From an uncultured Propionibacteriaceae bacterium (lineage in GTDB: Bacteria; Actinomycetota; Actinomycetes; Propionibacteriales; Propionibacteriaceae): a DNA stretch of 64,000 nucleotides. The notes beneath the pieces were generated by a model. It saw only the letters and a list, made by a program, of their open reading frames with translations. It was not told where the DNA came from and ran no database searches. Below are positions 1 through 8,901 of the stretch, in pieces; position 1 is the first letter of the stretch; each line of letters opens with the position of its first letter. The stretch is from contig CAMDZW010000003.1 of the NCBI GenBank assembly GCA_945911015.1, forward strand, positions 124,001 to 188,000. The letters are read 5' to 3'. The translations under genes were made by a program, and so were the position numbers.

Positions 1-1
1 G

Positions 2-727
2 GAGCGTGCCGCAGCCAAGGCTGCCAAGAAGAACTCCACCGACCCCAAGGACATGGGTCGGATCAAGCAGGTCGTTCAGGCGTTCAAGCTGACCAGCGAA
101 CAGGACTCGGCGCTGGTCCCGATCACGATCGTCGCCGTCGGTGTGCCGATCGTGGCCGGTGTGGTGCTGGGGATCGTGTTCAATCGGTGGATCATGTTCC
201 CGTTGACCGGCATCATGCTCGGTCTGCTGTTCGGCATGATCGTGCTGGTGGTCCGTGCCCGCAAGGCCACCTACAAGCGCTACCGGGGCCAAGCCGGCTC
301 CGCCGAGGTCGCGCTGAACATGCTGCCCAAGGCCTGGACCAGTGCTCCGGCCATCACCGCAAACAAGCAGATGGATGTCGTGCACCGCACCCTCGGTCCC
401 GGCGGCCTGATCCTGATCGGTGAAGGTGAGCCGGGCCGGACCAAGCATCTGCTCGACAGCGAGGCCCGCAAGCACCAGCGCGTCACTGACCGGGTCGAGG
501 TCCAGACCCTGCAGATGGGTGACAAGGAGGGTCAGATCCCGCTGGATCGGCTGGAGAAGCATCTGCGCAAGTTGCCCAAGGTTCTGCAGGCCTACGAGAT
601 CACCGAGATCAAGCAGCGGCTCCGCGCCCTGGACGCCGTACGGCCTCGTCTTCCGATGCCCAAGGGTCCGATGCCGACCAATCCGAGGCAGATCCGCGGC
701 GCCCGGCAGGCCATGCGGGGGCGCTGA
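2..727 (+). CDS. DUF4191 domain membrane protein (5' end outside window)
   Basis: The reading frame is already open at the first base and shows no stop, so the true start lies upstream. The Lys/Ala-rich stretch before the first ATG (position 53) fits the usual charged N-terminus of DUF4191 proteins. Two hydrophobic helices follow (about residues 40-60 and 65-85 of the visible part), then a soluble C-terminal domain of about 150 residues ending in a basic Pro/Arg-rich tail. The family is conserved in actinobacteria and its function is unknown; its members are integral membrane proteins with the bulk in the cytoplasm. I see nothing that assigns a substrate. Confident on family, not on role. Confidence 0.85.
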   Translation, partial: ERAAAKAAKKNSTDPKDMGRIKQVVQAFKLTSEQDSALVPITIVAVGVPIVAGVVLGIVFNRWIMFPLTGIMLGLLFGMIVLVVRARKATYKRYRGQAGSAEVALNMLPKAWTSAPAITANKQMDVVHRTLGPGGLILIGEGEPGRTKHLLDSEARKHQRVTDRVEVQTLQMGDKEGQIPLDRLEKHLRKLPKVLQAYEITEIKQRLRALDAVRPRLPMPKGPMPTNPRQIRGARQAMRGR

Positions 728-791
728 GAACCCCGCCGAATCAGCGCTGGGCCGCGGTCGTGGAGCGGCGCTGAGCGGGATCTGCACTGGG

Positions 792-797
792 TAGGGT
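792..797 (+). promoter_or_regulatory. -10 box of a leaderless promoter
   Basis: TAGGGT ends 6 nt before the ATG of the NYN-domain gene at 804. No ribosome binding site lies between, so transcription probably starts at or next to the start codon. The same arrangement recurs at other genes in this window. Confidence 0.5.
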
Positions 798-803
798 GGC
801 GCA

Positions 804-1805
804 ATGAGATCCCTCGCTGCCCTCTATGTCGATGCCGGTTACCTTCTGCACGCGGCTGCCACTCGCGTTGCAGGCACCAGTTTGCGTTCCAGTGTGAAGG
901 TTGACTATGCCGGCCTGATCAAAGGTTTGTCCGCTCAGGCGTCCCGGCTGAGTGGCCTGACCGTCCTGCGCACCAACTGGTACGACTCGGGAGCCGGTCT
1001 CCGGTCGGCCCCGGATGCGATCCAGACCAGCATCGGCATGCTGCCGGGGGTGAAACTGCGCCTCGGTCGACTTTCCCCCAATGGCGACCAGAAGGGCGTC
1101 GACGTCCGCATGGGCCTCGACCTGGTCACCCATGCACGCAACAACGCCATCGACGTGATGTATCTGCTGTCGGGCGACGACGATCTCACCGAGGCCGTCG
1201 AGGAGGCACAGAGCCACGGCGTCCAGGTCACCCTGCTCGGTGTTCCGGACCGGTCCGGTCAACCCTTCGGCGTCAGCCTTCACCTCCGTCAGGAAGCCGA
1301 CAGCCTTGAGCTGATCGACCCGGAAGTGGTCGACGACAATGTCACTGTCGCCGGCCCCAAGCCCGACACCCCGCGAGTCACTGCTGAGATGCCCAAGCCG
1401 AGCCCTTCCCGTACGGTCCCCACCCCGTCGGTGTTGGCCGCCACTGCCTCACCGGTGCCGACCCCGACGATCCTGGCCGGCCGAGCGGCCCGGCCCGAGC
1501 CGATCTACCGAACCGCGACCGGACAGACTCCGGTGAACCACTACACCGACGTGGCCGACCTGACCGATTCCGCCGACGGGGTGGTCCGCCACGCGCTCGC
1601 TGCGTGGCGGTTGACCTCGACGCCAGCCGAGGTGGCCAGGTTGCTGGAGGACCGGCCGAACATTCCCCAGGCCCTGGACCGTGCCCTGCTCAATGACATG
1701 TCGACGGCACTGGGGGTCTACGAGCTCGACGAAGCGACCCGGTTCCTGCTCCGGCGCCGGTTCTGGGACCTGGCAGCTCAGGAACTGGGTGGCCCGGACA
1801 GCTGA
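804..1805 (+). CDS. NYN domain protein (PIN-like nuclease family)
   Basis: The 333-residue protein has an N-terminal NYN/LabA-type PIN-like domain. An early Asp sits in 'YVDAGYLL', a second acidic cluster in 'KGVDVRMGLDL' and a third in 'LLSGDDDL', the usual acidic pocket of these predicted metal-dependent ribonucleases. A low-complexity Pro/Thr linker occupies about residues 185-240. The C-terminal 90 residues form a helical domain ending 'FLLRRRFWDLAAQELGG', which is found with NYN domains in actinobacteria and may bind RNA. The start is chosen because a -10 box lies 6 nt upstream (leaderless). The 3' end overlaps the convergent cupin-regulator gene by 28 bp. The RNA target is unknown. Confidence 0.82.
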   Translation: MRSLAALYVDAGYLLHAAATRVAGTSLRSSVKVDYAGLIKGLSAQASRLSGLTVLRTNWYDSGAGLRSAPDAIQTSIGMLPGVKLRLGRLSPNGDQKGVDVRMGLDLVTHARNNAIDVMYLLSGDDDLTEAVEEAQSHGVQVTLLGVPDRSGQPFGVSLHLRQEADSLELIDPEVVDDNVTVAGPKPDTPRVTAEMPKPSPSRTVPTPSVLAATASPVPTPTILAGRAARPEPIYRTATGQTPVNHYTDVADLTDSADGVVRHALAAWRLTSTPAEVARLLEDRPNIPQALDRALLNDMSTALGVYELDEATRFLLRRRFWDLAAQELGGPDS

Positions 1806-2365
1806 TCGGGCAGTTCGCTCGCCCGGGTGTGCAATTTGGCACCGGACTGGTTGAAGATGCTGATCACCTGAGCGGACCGGCCTCCCGCGGCTGACATCGC
1901 GTGGGGCGTCCGTGTGTCGAACTCGGCCGCCTCACCACGGTTCAACAGGAACTCTCGCTCCCCCAGTTGCAGCCGCAGCTTGCCGCTGATCACGTACAAC
2001 CACTCATAGCCGTCGTGGACCTTTGGCTCCGGCTGCTGGTTCTGCGCCGGATAGGTGATCTTGTAGGTCAGGATCGGTGAGTGCTCCGGCGCCAGTGGGA
2101 CCATCACGATGCCGTTGTGGTTGATCGCCGGTCGTCGCACCCGCGGGTCGGCGGTCTGCTGCGGCAGCAGGTCGTCCAGACCGATCCCGAGCCGACGGGT
2201 CAGCGGCAACAACAGCTCCAGGCTGGCCTGCCGTTTGCCTGACTCGAGTCGGGACAGGGTGCTGGCCGACATCTGCGCTGCCTCGGCCAGTTGTTCCAGG
2301 GTCAGCCCCTGTGACTGTCGAAGCGTCCGCAACCGTGGGCCGACCTGTGCGAGCTCGTCCTTCAT
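1778..2365 (-). CDS. XRE-family regulator with C-terminal cupin domain
   Basis: The 195-residue protein has an N-terminal helix-turn-helix (residues about 10-65, with 'QMSASTLSRLESGKR' as recognition helix region). A cupin_2 sensor follows (about 105-180, 'DGYEWLYVISGKLRL' and 'TPHAM'). Proteins of this layout bind DNA through the HTH and sense a small ligand or metal in the cupin barrel. The start at 2365 is preceded by AAGGAGGG at a good distance; a longer frame upstream lacks this. The gene is transcribed away from the flavin reductase-methyltransferase fusion, with only 66 bp between the starts, so it probably controls that gene. Ligand unknown. Confidence 0.88.
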   Translation of the reverse strand: MKDELAQVGPRLRTLRQSQGLTLEQLAEAAQMSASTLSRLESGKRQASLELLLPLTRRLGIGLDDLLPQQTADPRVRRPAINHNGIVMVPLAPEHSPILTYKITYPAQNQQPEPKVHDGYEWLYVISGKLRLQLGEREFLLNRGEAAEFDTRTPHAMSAAGGRSAQVISIFNQSGAKLHTRASELPDQLSGPPSS

Positions 2366-2431
2366 CCGCCCTCCTTGCCAATACTGCAAATCAGCTTGCC
2401 CTATCAGCATGACCCACGCAAGCTGGGGAGC

Positions 2432-4030
2432 ATGAACACTTCATGGGATGTCATCATCGCCGGCGGCGGAGCTGCCGGCTTGTCTGCTGCCCTGCTGCTC
2501 GGCCGTTCCCGCCGGCGGGTGCTGGTGATCGATGCCGGCGAGCCCCGTAACCGCTTTGCCGACCACATGCACAGCGTCCTCGGCATGGACGGCGTTGCAC
2601 CGGCCGAGCTGGTGCGCCGTGGTCGGGCCGAGTGTGAGTCGTACGGGGTCGAGTTCGCCCCCGGCGTGGTCGAGTCGGTCACTGGCGACGACGAGATGCT
2701 GGTCCTCGATGCGGCCGGGACCCAACACCGTACGCGGGCCATGATCGTGGCCACCGGCATCACCGATGAGCTGCCGCCGATCCCCGGCCTGACCGAACGG
2801 TGGGGAGCGACTGTGCTGCACTGCCCGTTCTGTCACGGCTGGGAGGTCCGTGACCAGCGATTCGGGGTGCTGGCGACCTCCCCGATGAACCTGCACCAGG
2901 CCGAGATGGTCCGACAGTGGAGCGACCGGGTGGTGCTCTTTGCTGGGGCCCTGGACGAGGTGCCGTCCGAGACCGTGGCACGGTTGGCCTCACGGGGCGT
3001 CGAGGTCGAGAGAACCCCAGTGGTCGCGGTCCACGGCACGGCGCCGACGATCGAGAGCGTGGAGTTGGCCGATGGTCGTCGGGTCGAGGTGGACGCGATC
3101 TTCACTGGCGGTCGTCCGATCCCCCATGACACCTTCCTGGCCGGGCTCGAGCTGGAGCGCAGCGACTCACCATTGGGATCCTTCCTGACCGTCGACCAGA
3201 TCGGACGGACCAGCGATCCACGGATCCTGGCCGTGGGCAATGTGGTCAATCCGATGGCGACCGTGCCCGCCGCGATCGGGGCAGGAGCGATGGCCGGCGC
3301 GGGGCTCAACGGTCAACTGGTGGCCGCCGAATTCGACCAGGCGGTCGCCGCCGGACCACAGGAGTGGCCGGAGGTGACGACCTCGCAGTTCTGGGAGGAC
3401 CACTATGACGGTGCCGACCAGATCTGGTCGGGCACGGTCAACCGGGTGCTGAGCGAGATCGTCCCCGGACTGGGCACCGACTCCCCCGGGGCTGTTCGGG
3501 GCCGGGCGCTCGACCTGGGCTGCGGAGAGGGTGCCGACGTGCTCTGGCTGGCCGAACAGGGCTGGGACGCCGTCGGCGTCGATGTCTCTGCCACTGCGAT
3601 CTCCCGTGCTCGGGCGGCAGCGGGTGGGCCTGATACGGGTGTGCCTGATACGGGTGGGTCGGTCCGGGCCAGTTTCGTCGTCGGCGAGTTGTCCGCAGCA
3701 CCGGCCGGCCCCTATGACCTGGTGACCGCGAGCTTCCTCCATGCCCCTGCCGAGCGCAAGCGCGAGGAGATCTTGGCCGACGCGGCCCAACTGGTCGCAC
3801 TGGGCGGGCACCTGTTGGTCACCTCCCATGCCGGCGCTCCGTCCTGGGCCGACGCATCGCACCATCACAACGGGTTCCCCCATCCCGAGGAGGATGTGGC
3901 TGCGATCGGGCTGGCCGCCCCGACGTGGGAGATCCTGCTGGCCGAGACCCGCAGCCGCGACATCACCAGCCCCGACGGTGAACCGGCCACCATCGACGAT
4001 GGTGTGATCCTGGCCCGTCGGGTGGGCTGA
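2432..4030 (+). CDS. Thioredoxin-reductase-like FAD oxidoreductase fused to a SAM methyltransferase
   Basis: The 532-residue protein has two parts. Residues 1-310 are a pyridine nucleotide-disulfide oxidoreductase: an FAD-binding 'GGGAAGLSAA' motif at the N-terminus, the redox pair in 'CPFCHGWE', and a closing 'ILAVGNVVNP'. Residues about 330-532 are a class I methyltransferase with motif I 'ALDLGCGEGADVLWLAEQG'. The fusion is known from actinobacteria but its substrates are not established; one guess is reduction and methylation of the same thiol- or selenium-type compound. The chosen start sits directly before the flavin motif. A 15-bp tandem duplication (3628-3657) adds a repeated GPDTG/VPDTG in the methyltransferase part. 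Divergent from the cupin regulator, which probably controls it. Confidence 0.88.
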   Translation: MNTSWDVIIAGGGAAGLSAALLLGRSRRRVLVIDAGEPRNRFADHMHSVLGMDGVAPAELVRRGRAECESYGVEFAPGVVESVTGDDEMLVLDAAGTQHRTRAMIVATGITDELPPIPGLTERWGATVLHCPFCHGWEVRDQRFGVLATSPMNLHQAEMVRQWSDRVVLFAGALDEVPSETVARLASRGVEVERTPVVAVHGTAPTIESVELADGRRVEVDAIFTGGRPIPHDTFLAGLELERSDSPLGSFLTVDQIGRTSDPRILAVGNVVNPMATVPAAIGAGAMAGAGLNGQLVAAEFDQAVAAGPQEWPEVTTSQFWEDHYDGADQIWSGTVNRVLSEIVPGLGTDSPGAVRGRALDLGCGEGADVLWLAEQGWDAVGVDVSATAISRARAAAGGPDTGVPDTGGSVRASFVVGELSAAPAGPYDLVTASFLHAPAERKREEILADAAQLVALGGHLLVTSHAGAPSWADASHHHNGFPHPEEDVAAIGLAAPTWEILLAETRSRDITSPDGEPATIDDGVILARRVG

Positions 4031-4093
4031 GACTGCTCGGCGCCCGACCGCTGAGCCGGGCCGCTGGACCCGACCACGCAGGAGCGGACCGAA

Positions 4094-4576
4094 TCACGCC
4101 GCGGCAGGGCGTGACTCCTCGACGGCCTCCACCGCGCCGTCGCGAGCCATGTGCAGCGGCCAGGTCCGCCACGGCCACGCCCCTTGGGCCCGGGCGGACT
4201 CCACCCCGGACTGGATGTCGGCGGCGAGGCGCCCGTCGTCACGGCTGAAGCCGTCGCGATGCCCGGGTGCCCAGGGACAGGTCAAGGCCATGGCCACAGT
4301 CGCGTCATCGCTCAACATCAGCGACAACAGCTCACCGATCCGGATGAGGTCTGGCGGCCAGAGACGTCGTGGCAGGTTGTCGATCGGGATGATCACCGGG
4401 AGCTGGCGTCCGTCGGCGGTCAGGCCCATCAACCACAGGGAGCGGATGAACCCGCCGGTGCCGAAGATCGAGCGCCATCGTTGACGCAGGTCCTCGGTGC
4501 TGCGGACCAGCGGTGCGTCCTCGGGTCGGGTGAGAGATTGGATGGGTTCGGTCTGGTGTTCGTGGGTTGCTTTCAT
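4094..4576 (-). CDS. Hypothetical protein, conserved in actinobacteria
   Basis: About 160 residues, soluble, no signal peptide or membrane segment. The middle part reads as an alpha/beta domain ('LWLMGLTADGRQLPVIIPID', then 'LSLMLSDDATVAMALTCPW'), followed by a conserved-looking 'WPWRTWPLHMARDG' near the C-terminus. I do not recognise a function. An alternative GTG start lies 6 nt upstream (4582). The gene stands alone between the convergent fusion gene and the ABC-F gene downstream of it. Codon use matches its neighbours, which supports a real gene. Confidence 0.6.
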   Translation of the reverse strand: MKATHEHQTEPIQSLTRPEDAPLVRSTEDLRQRWRSIFGTGGFIRSLWLMGLTADGRQLPVIIPIDNLPRRLWPPDLIRIGELLSLMLSDDATVAMALTCPWAPGHRDGFSRDDGRLAADIQSGVESARAQGAWPWRTWPLHMARDGAVEAVEESRPAAA

Positions 4577-4669
4577 GTCCACACCATGGGCACCAGCGGC
4601 GGTCCTTGTTCACCGATCCCCCAGATCTGTGGACAGCGTCAAGCTGAACCCCACCCTGTGGACAAGTCC

Positions 4670-6451
4670 TCAGCCGAGGGACTCCGACAGCTCCAGCCAC
4701 CGCTCCTCGAGCTCGGAGTTCTCATCCTCCAACGCCCGCAGGCGTCCGGCCAGATCGGCCAGTCCCGGATAGTCGGACTGGTCGTGGGCAGCCATCGACT
4801 CATGCAGTTTCGTGCTCTCGGTGCTGATCCGATCCATCCGGCGCTCGATCGAGGCAATCTCCTTCTCGACCGTACGGCGTTGTGCTCCGCTCATCCGGTC
4901 GCTCGCCGCGACCTCTGGTTCGACGGCGGGGCCGACACCGGTCGGCTGCGCGGCCACCAGGTCCAGGTACTGGTCGACACCACCGGGGACATGGCGCAGC
5001 TGGCCGTCGACGATGGCGTACTGGTGGTCGGTCACTCGCTCGATCAGGTAGCGGTCGTGGGAGACCACGATGAGAGTCCCGGGCCAGGAGTCGAGCAGAT
5101 CCTCCATGGCAGCCAGCATGTCGGCGTCGACATCATTGGTCGGCTCGTCGAGCGCGATCACATTCGGCTCGTCGAGCAACACCAGGAGCAGCTGCAGGCG
5201 GCGCTTCTGGCCACCGGACAGGTCGTCGACCCGCGCCGCGAGATGTTCCCGGGCAAAGCCGAGCCGTTCCAGCAGCTGAGCCGGGGTGAAGTCCTTGCCC
5301 TCGATGGTGAAGGTGGTCTGGGTGCGGGCCAGCACCTCACGGACCCGGTCGCCACCGATCTCGGCGAGCTGGGAGAACTGCTGGTCCAAGATGGCGAACC
5401 GGACGGTCCTGCCTCGCTTCACCGTGCCCGACGTCGGCGTCAGCGTGCCGGCGATCAGACCGAGCAGGGTCGACTTCCCGCTGCCGTTGGCCCCCAGGAT
5501 CCCGGTCCGCTCCCCCGGCGCGATCCGCCAGGTGATCTGGTTGAGGACCTGGTGATCACCGAAACTGACCGAGACGTCCTCGAGGTCGATCACATCCTTG
5601 CCGAGGCGGGCGACCGCGAGCCGCTGCAGTTCGAGCGGGTTGCGGACCGGCGGCACTTCCTCGATCAACTGGTTCGCGGCCTCGATCCGGAACTTCGGCT
5701 TCGATGTACGGGCAGGGGCTCCGCGACGCAGCCAGGCCAGTTCCTTGCGCATCAGGTTCTGTCGTTTGGCCTCGGTCGCGGCGGCAATCCGGTCCCGTTC
5801 GACCCGTTGCAGGACATAGGCCGCATAACCACCCTCGAACGGTTCGACCAGCTGGTCGTGGACCTCCCAGGTGACGGTGCAGATCTCGTCCAGGAACCAA
5901 CGGTCGTGGGTGATGACCAGCAGTCCCCCGGCGTTGGCCGCCCACCGCTTGCGCAGATGCCCGGCAAGCCAGGTGATGCCTTCGACGTCGAGATGGTTCG
6001 TCGGCTCATCGAGAGCGATCACATCCCAGTCACCGATCAGCAACGCAGCCAGGGCCACCCGCCGTCGCTGACCGCCGGACAGTTCACTGACCTTCGCCTG
6101 CCAGTCGACGTCGGCGACCAATCCGGCCATCACGTCACGGATGCGGGCATCGCCGGCCCACTCGTGTTCGGCCCGGTCACCGACCACAGCAGCGCCGACG
6201 CTGAGCTCGGGGTCCAGGTCATCGCCCTGGCCCAACACCCCGACTCGGACACCGCCACGCCGCAGCACCCGTCCCGACTGCGGCTCCAGTCCTCCGGTGA
6301 GCAGGGCCAGCAGGGTCGACTTGCCGTCACCGTTGCGGCCGACGATGCCGATCCGGTCGCCTTCCTGGACCCCCAGGGTCACCGAGTCCAGCACCACCCT
6401 GGTCGGATATTCCAGATGGAGGGCCTCGGCGGTGATCAGTGCGGGAGGCAT
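4670..6451 (-). CDS. ABC-F family ATPase (Uup/EttA-like)
   Basis: 593 residues with two ABC cassettes in one chain and no membrane segments, the hallmark of ABC-F proteins that act on the ribosome rather than in transport. Cassette 1 has Walker A 'GRNGDGKST', signature 'LSGGQRRR' and Walker B 'VIALDEPTNHLD'. Cassette 2 has 'GANGSGKST', 'LSGGQKRR' and 'VIALDEPTNDVD'. The last 70 residues form a charged coiled coil, as in Uup. It probably resolves stalled or structured ribosome states; some relatives give antibiotic resistance, but the subtype cannot be fixed here. Start ATG at 6451. Divergent from the amidohydrolase gene, with 231 bp between in which I see no gene. Confidence 0.9.
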   Translation of the reverse strand: MPPALITAEALHLEYPTRVVLDSVTLGVQEGDRIGIVGRNGDGKSTLLALLTGGLEPQSGRVLRRGGVRVGVLGQGDDLDPELSVGAAVVGDRAEHEWAGDARIRDVMAGLVADVDWQAKVSELSGGQRRRVALAALLIGDWDVIALDEPTNHLDVEGITWLAGHLRKRWAANAGGLLVITHDRWFLDEICTVTWEVHDQLVEPFEGGYAAYVLQRVERDRIAAATEAKRQNLMRKELAWLRRGAPARTSKPKFRIEAANQLIEEVPPVRNPLELQRLAVARLGKDVIDLEDVSVSFGDHQVLNQITWRIAPGERTGILGANGSGKSTLLGLIAGTLTPTSGTVKRGRTVRFAILDQQFSQLAEIGGDRVREVLARTQTTFTIEGKDFTPAQLLERLGFAREHLAARVDDLSGGQKRRLQLLLVLLDEPNVIALDEPTNDVDADMLAAMEDLLDSWPGTLIVVSHDRYLIERVTDHQYAIVDGQLRHVPGGVDQYLDLVAAQPTGVGPAVEPEVAASDRMSGAQRRTVEKEIASIERRMDRISTESTKLHESMAAHDQSDYPGLADLAGRLRALEDENSELEERWLELSESLG

Positions 6452-6682
6452 CAGCAGGACCGATTCAGCGCGGCAGTCGAGTCAAACACAGGCCCACGGT
6501 ACGTGGCCTGGTACGGGATGGTCGAACCTGTCACCGGCGGGCGGGACCGGCCTCTGAGCGGGCGGCAGCGTCGGGCGACGTAACCGTCCGCCCAGGCGGT
6601 CCGGCCCAGGGGGCATGGGTTCCAGCGACAGGAGACCGGCACCTCTGCCAGGCGTTCGCACCGGTCTGACAAGCTGGTCACT

Positions 6683-8182
6683 GTGAGTGCCACAACGACC
6701 CCACCGCCCACCTGCGACCTGTTGGTCCGCGGCGGAAGGATCATCGATCCCGAGACCGCTCTCGACCAGCTGGCCGATGTCGCCGTCACTGCTGGCCGCA
6801 TCGTCGCCGTGGGGCCGTCCCTGCCCCACCACGGGACCCGGACCATCGATGCCACGGGCCGAGTGGTTGCGCCGGGATTCATCGACCTCCACAGCCACGC
6901 CCAGACCATCCCGTCAGCTCGGATGCAGGCCTGCGACGGCGTGACGACGGCACTCGAGCTGGAGGCCGGCGCCGGAGATGTGGCCGGTGCGGTCGCGGCC
7001 GCGTCGGCTGAGGGTCGCCCGATCAACTTCGGCTACTCGGCGTCGTGGGCCGACACCCGAACCGCAATCCTGCTCGGCACCGATCCCGGTCATGGTTTTG
7101 CTGATCTCTCGGCCACCCTCGGCGAGAAGGCCTGGCAGGGCGATCTCACCTCACGGCAGCGCCACACGCTCACCGGTCGGATTGCCGAGCAGCTGGCCGC
7201 CGGCGGGATCGGGGTCGGCATGCTCGTCGGCTACGCCCCCGACACTGCGCTCTCCGAGTTCACTGCGGTGTCGTCCGTGGCTGCCGACTTCGGCTCGGGC
7301 ACCTTCACCCATGCCCGGAACAAGAATCCGGCCGGCCCCCGCAACGTGGTCCAGGCCGTCGACGAACTCGTCACTGCCGCCGAACAGACCGGTGCCCACA
7401 CCCATCTGTGCCACCTCAATTCGACCTCGCTGGCCACGGTTGACCAGGTCACCGAACGCATCACCCGAGCCCGGGAACGCTCACTGCGGGTGACCACCGA
7501 GGCCTATCCCTATGGCGCCGGCATGACCACGATCGGGGCGCCCTTCCTCGACCCGGACCAGCTCGGCGTCGTGGGTGCCCAACCTGACCAGCTGGTCGTC
7601 GTGCGTACCGGGGAGCGCCCCCGCGATGCTGCCCGGTTGCGTGAGCTCCGTGCCGAGGACCCCTCGGCCCTGGTGGTGATCCACTACCTCGACGAGGACG
7701 ACCCTGACGACGTGGCGCTGCTGCACCGCTCGGTCTTCTTCGACGACACCGCGATCGCCTCCGATGCGATCAGTTTCGTCGACGGCCATGGTCATCTGCT
7801 CTGCGGCGACACGACGCTGCCGGCCAACGCGGTCTCGCATCCGCGCAGTGCCGGCACCTTTGCCAAGTTCCTCCGGTTGGCACGGGAGACCGGTCGTGTC
7901 AGTCTGGTCGAAGCCGTACGGCGTTGTGCGCTGCTCCCGGCGCAGATTCTGGCCCCCCACGTCCCGGCCATGCGGTCCAAGGGCCGGCTCCAGGTCGGCT
8001 GCGACGCCGATCTGGTCGTGTTCGATCCTGATCAGGTCAGCGACCGTGCCAGCTACGAACATCCCGCGACCGCATCGGTCGGCTTCGACCACGTCCTGGT
8101 CGGCGGTGTCGCCGTGGTCAGCGACGGCCACCTGAGCGACAACCTGCCCGGCCGGGCCGTCCTCGGTGGAGGTGCCCGATGA
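6683..8182 (+). CDS. N-acyl-D-amino-acid deacylase family amidohydrolase
   Basis: 499 residues with the amidohydrolase fold: an N-terminal 'LLVRGGRIIDPE' strand, the metal-binding HxH in 'GFIDLHSHAQ', later histidines in 'GTFTHARNKN' and 'HTHLCHLNST', the catalytic-type Asp in 'AIASDA', and the closing 'GCDADLVVFDPD'. This pattern fits D-aminoacylases and N-acyl-D-Glu/D-Asp deacylases, zinc enzymes that remove the acyl group in the cytoplasm. The start is GTG. The stop overlaps the ATG of an Asp/Glu racemase by 4 bp (ATGA), so the pair is probably translated together. I infer a route from N-acyl-D-amino acid to D- and then L-amino acid. The exact substrate is open. Confidence 0.85.
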   Translation: MSATTTPPPTCDLLVRGGRIIDPETALDQLADVAVTAGRIVAVGPSLPHHGTRTIDATGRVVAPGFIDLHSHAQTIPSARMQACDGVTTALELEAGAGDVAGAVAAASAEGRPINFGYSASWADTRTAILLGTDPGHGFADLSATLGEKAWQGDLTSRQRHTLTGRIAEQLAAGGIGVGMLVGYAPDTALSEFTAVSSVAADFGSGTFTHARNKNPAGPRNVVQAVDELVTAAEQTGAHTHLCHLNSTSLATVDQVTERITRARERSLRVTTEAYPYGAGMTTIGAPFLDPDQLGVVGAQPDQLVVVRTGERPRDAARLRELRAEDPSALVVIHYLDEDDPDDVALLHRSVFFDDTAIASDAISFVDGHGHLLCGDTTLPANAVSHPRSAGTFAKFLRLARETGRVSLVEAVRRCALLPAQILAPHVPAMRSKGRLQVGCDADLVVFDPDQVSDRASYEHPATASVGFDHVLVGGVAVVSDGHLSDNLPGRAVLGGGAR

Positions 8183-8901
8183 GGCGGGTGGGGATCTTGG
8201 GCGGGATGGGCCCGGCGGCGACGGCCGACTTCTACACCAAGCTCATCGAGGCCACCCCGGCTGCACGAGACCAGGAGCATGTCCCGGTCGTCATCTGGGC
8301 CGACCCGCGGGTCCCGGACCGCAGCACTGCGCTGCTCAACGGCGGTGACGATCCGACCCCCGCTCTCGCCGAAGGGGTGAACGCCCTGGTCGACGCCGGC
8401 TGCGACATCCTGGCCGTCGCCTGCAACACGGCCCACGCCTTCATCGTCGAGGCGATGGGCGATGCCCCGATCGAACTGGTCAGCATCATCGACGCTGCTG
8501 CCGAGGCCGCCGTTGACGCCGGCGTTGCCACGGTCGGTGTGATGGCCACCGCGGGCACGATCGCCACCGGTCTGCACGCCGATGCCCTGACCACCCGCGC
8601 CATCGACGTGGTCTCCCCCACCGAGGGCGAGCAGACCGTCCTCACTGCGGTGATCGCTGCCGTCAAGGCCGGCACGGTCGATGATGCCGTACGGGACGAC
8701 CTGGCTCAGGTGGTGGCGGCGATGGCCGACCGGGGAGCGGATGCGGTGATCAGCGCCTGCACCGAGCTGATCCTTGCCCTGCAAGGGATCTCGACGGCCG
8801 TGGCGATCATCGATCCTGCGGTCGCGATGGCCGAACGGGTCGTCGCTGCAGCACGACGGGACCGTGACGGCCCTGGGCAGGGTCGGGCGGCAACACCGTG
8901 A
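8179..8901 (+). CDS. Aspartate/glutamate racemase family protein
   Basis: 240 residues. The N-terminal 'RVGILGGMGPAATADF' and two catalytic-type cysteines, in 'VACNTAH' (first half) and 'SACTELIL' (second half), are those of cofactor-independent Asp/Glu racemases, which invert the alpha carbon with two thiols. Start ATG overlaps the deacylase stop by 4 bp, so it follows as the second gene of a two-gene operon. Its likely task is racemising the free D-amino acid released upstream. The last 95 bp overlap the 3' end of the convergent ABC ATPase gene. The C-terminal tail after about residue 225 (Arg/Gly-rich) is not part of the family and lies inside that overlap. Confidence 0.88.
   Translation: MRRVGILGGMGPAATADFYTKLIEATPAARDQEHVPVVIWADPRVPDRSTALLNGGDDPTPALAEGVNALVDAGCDILAVACNTAHAFIVEAMGDAPIELVSIIDAAAEAAVDAGVATVGVMATAGTIATGLHADALTTRAIDVVSPTEGEQTVLTAVIAAVKAGTVDDAVRDDLAQVVAAMADRGADAVISACTELILALQGISTAVAIIDPAVAMAERVVAAARRDRDGPGQGRAATP

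Noticed and set aside
4151..6583. An 810-residue open frame on the plus strand
   Set aside because: It runs exactly antisense to the ABC-F gene, has an unnatural Gln/Asp/Gly-rich composition and no recognisable domain.
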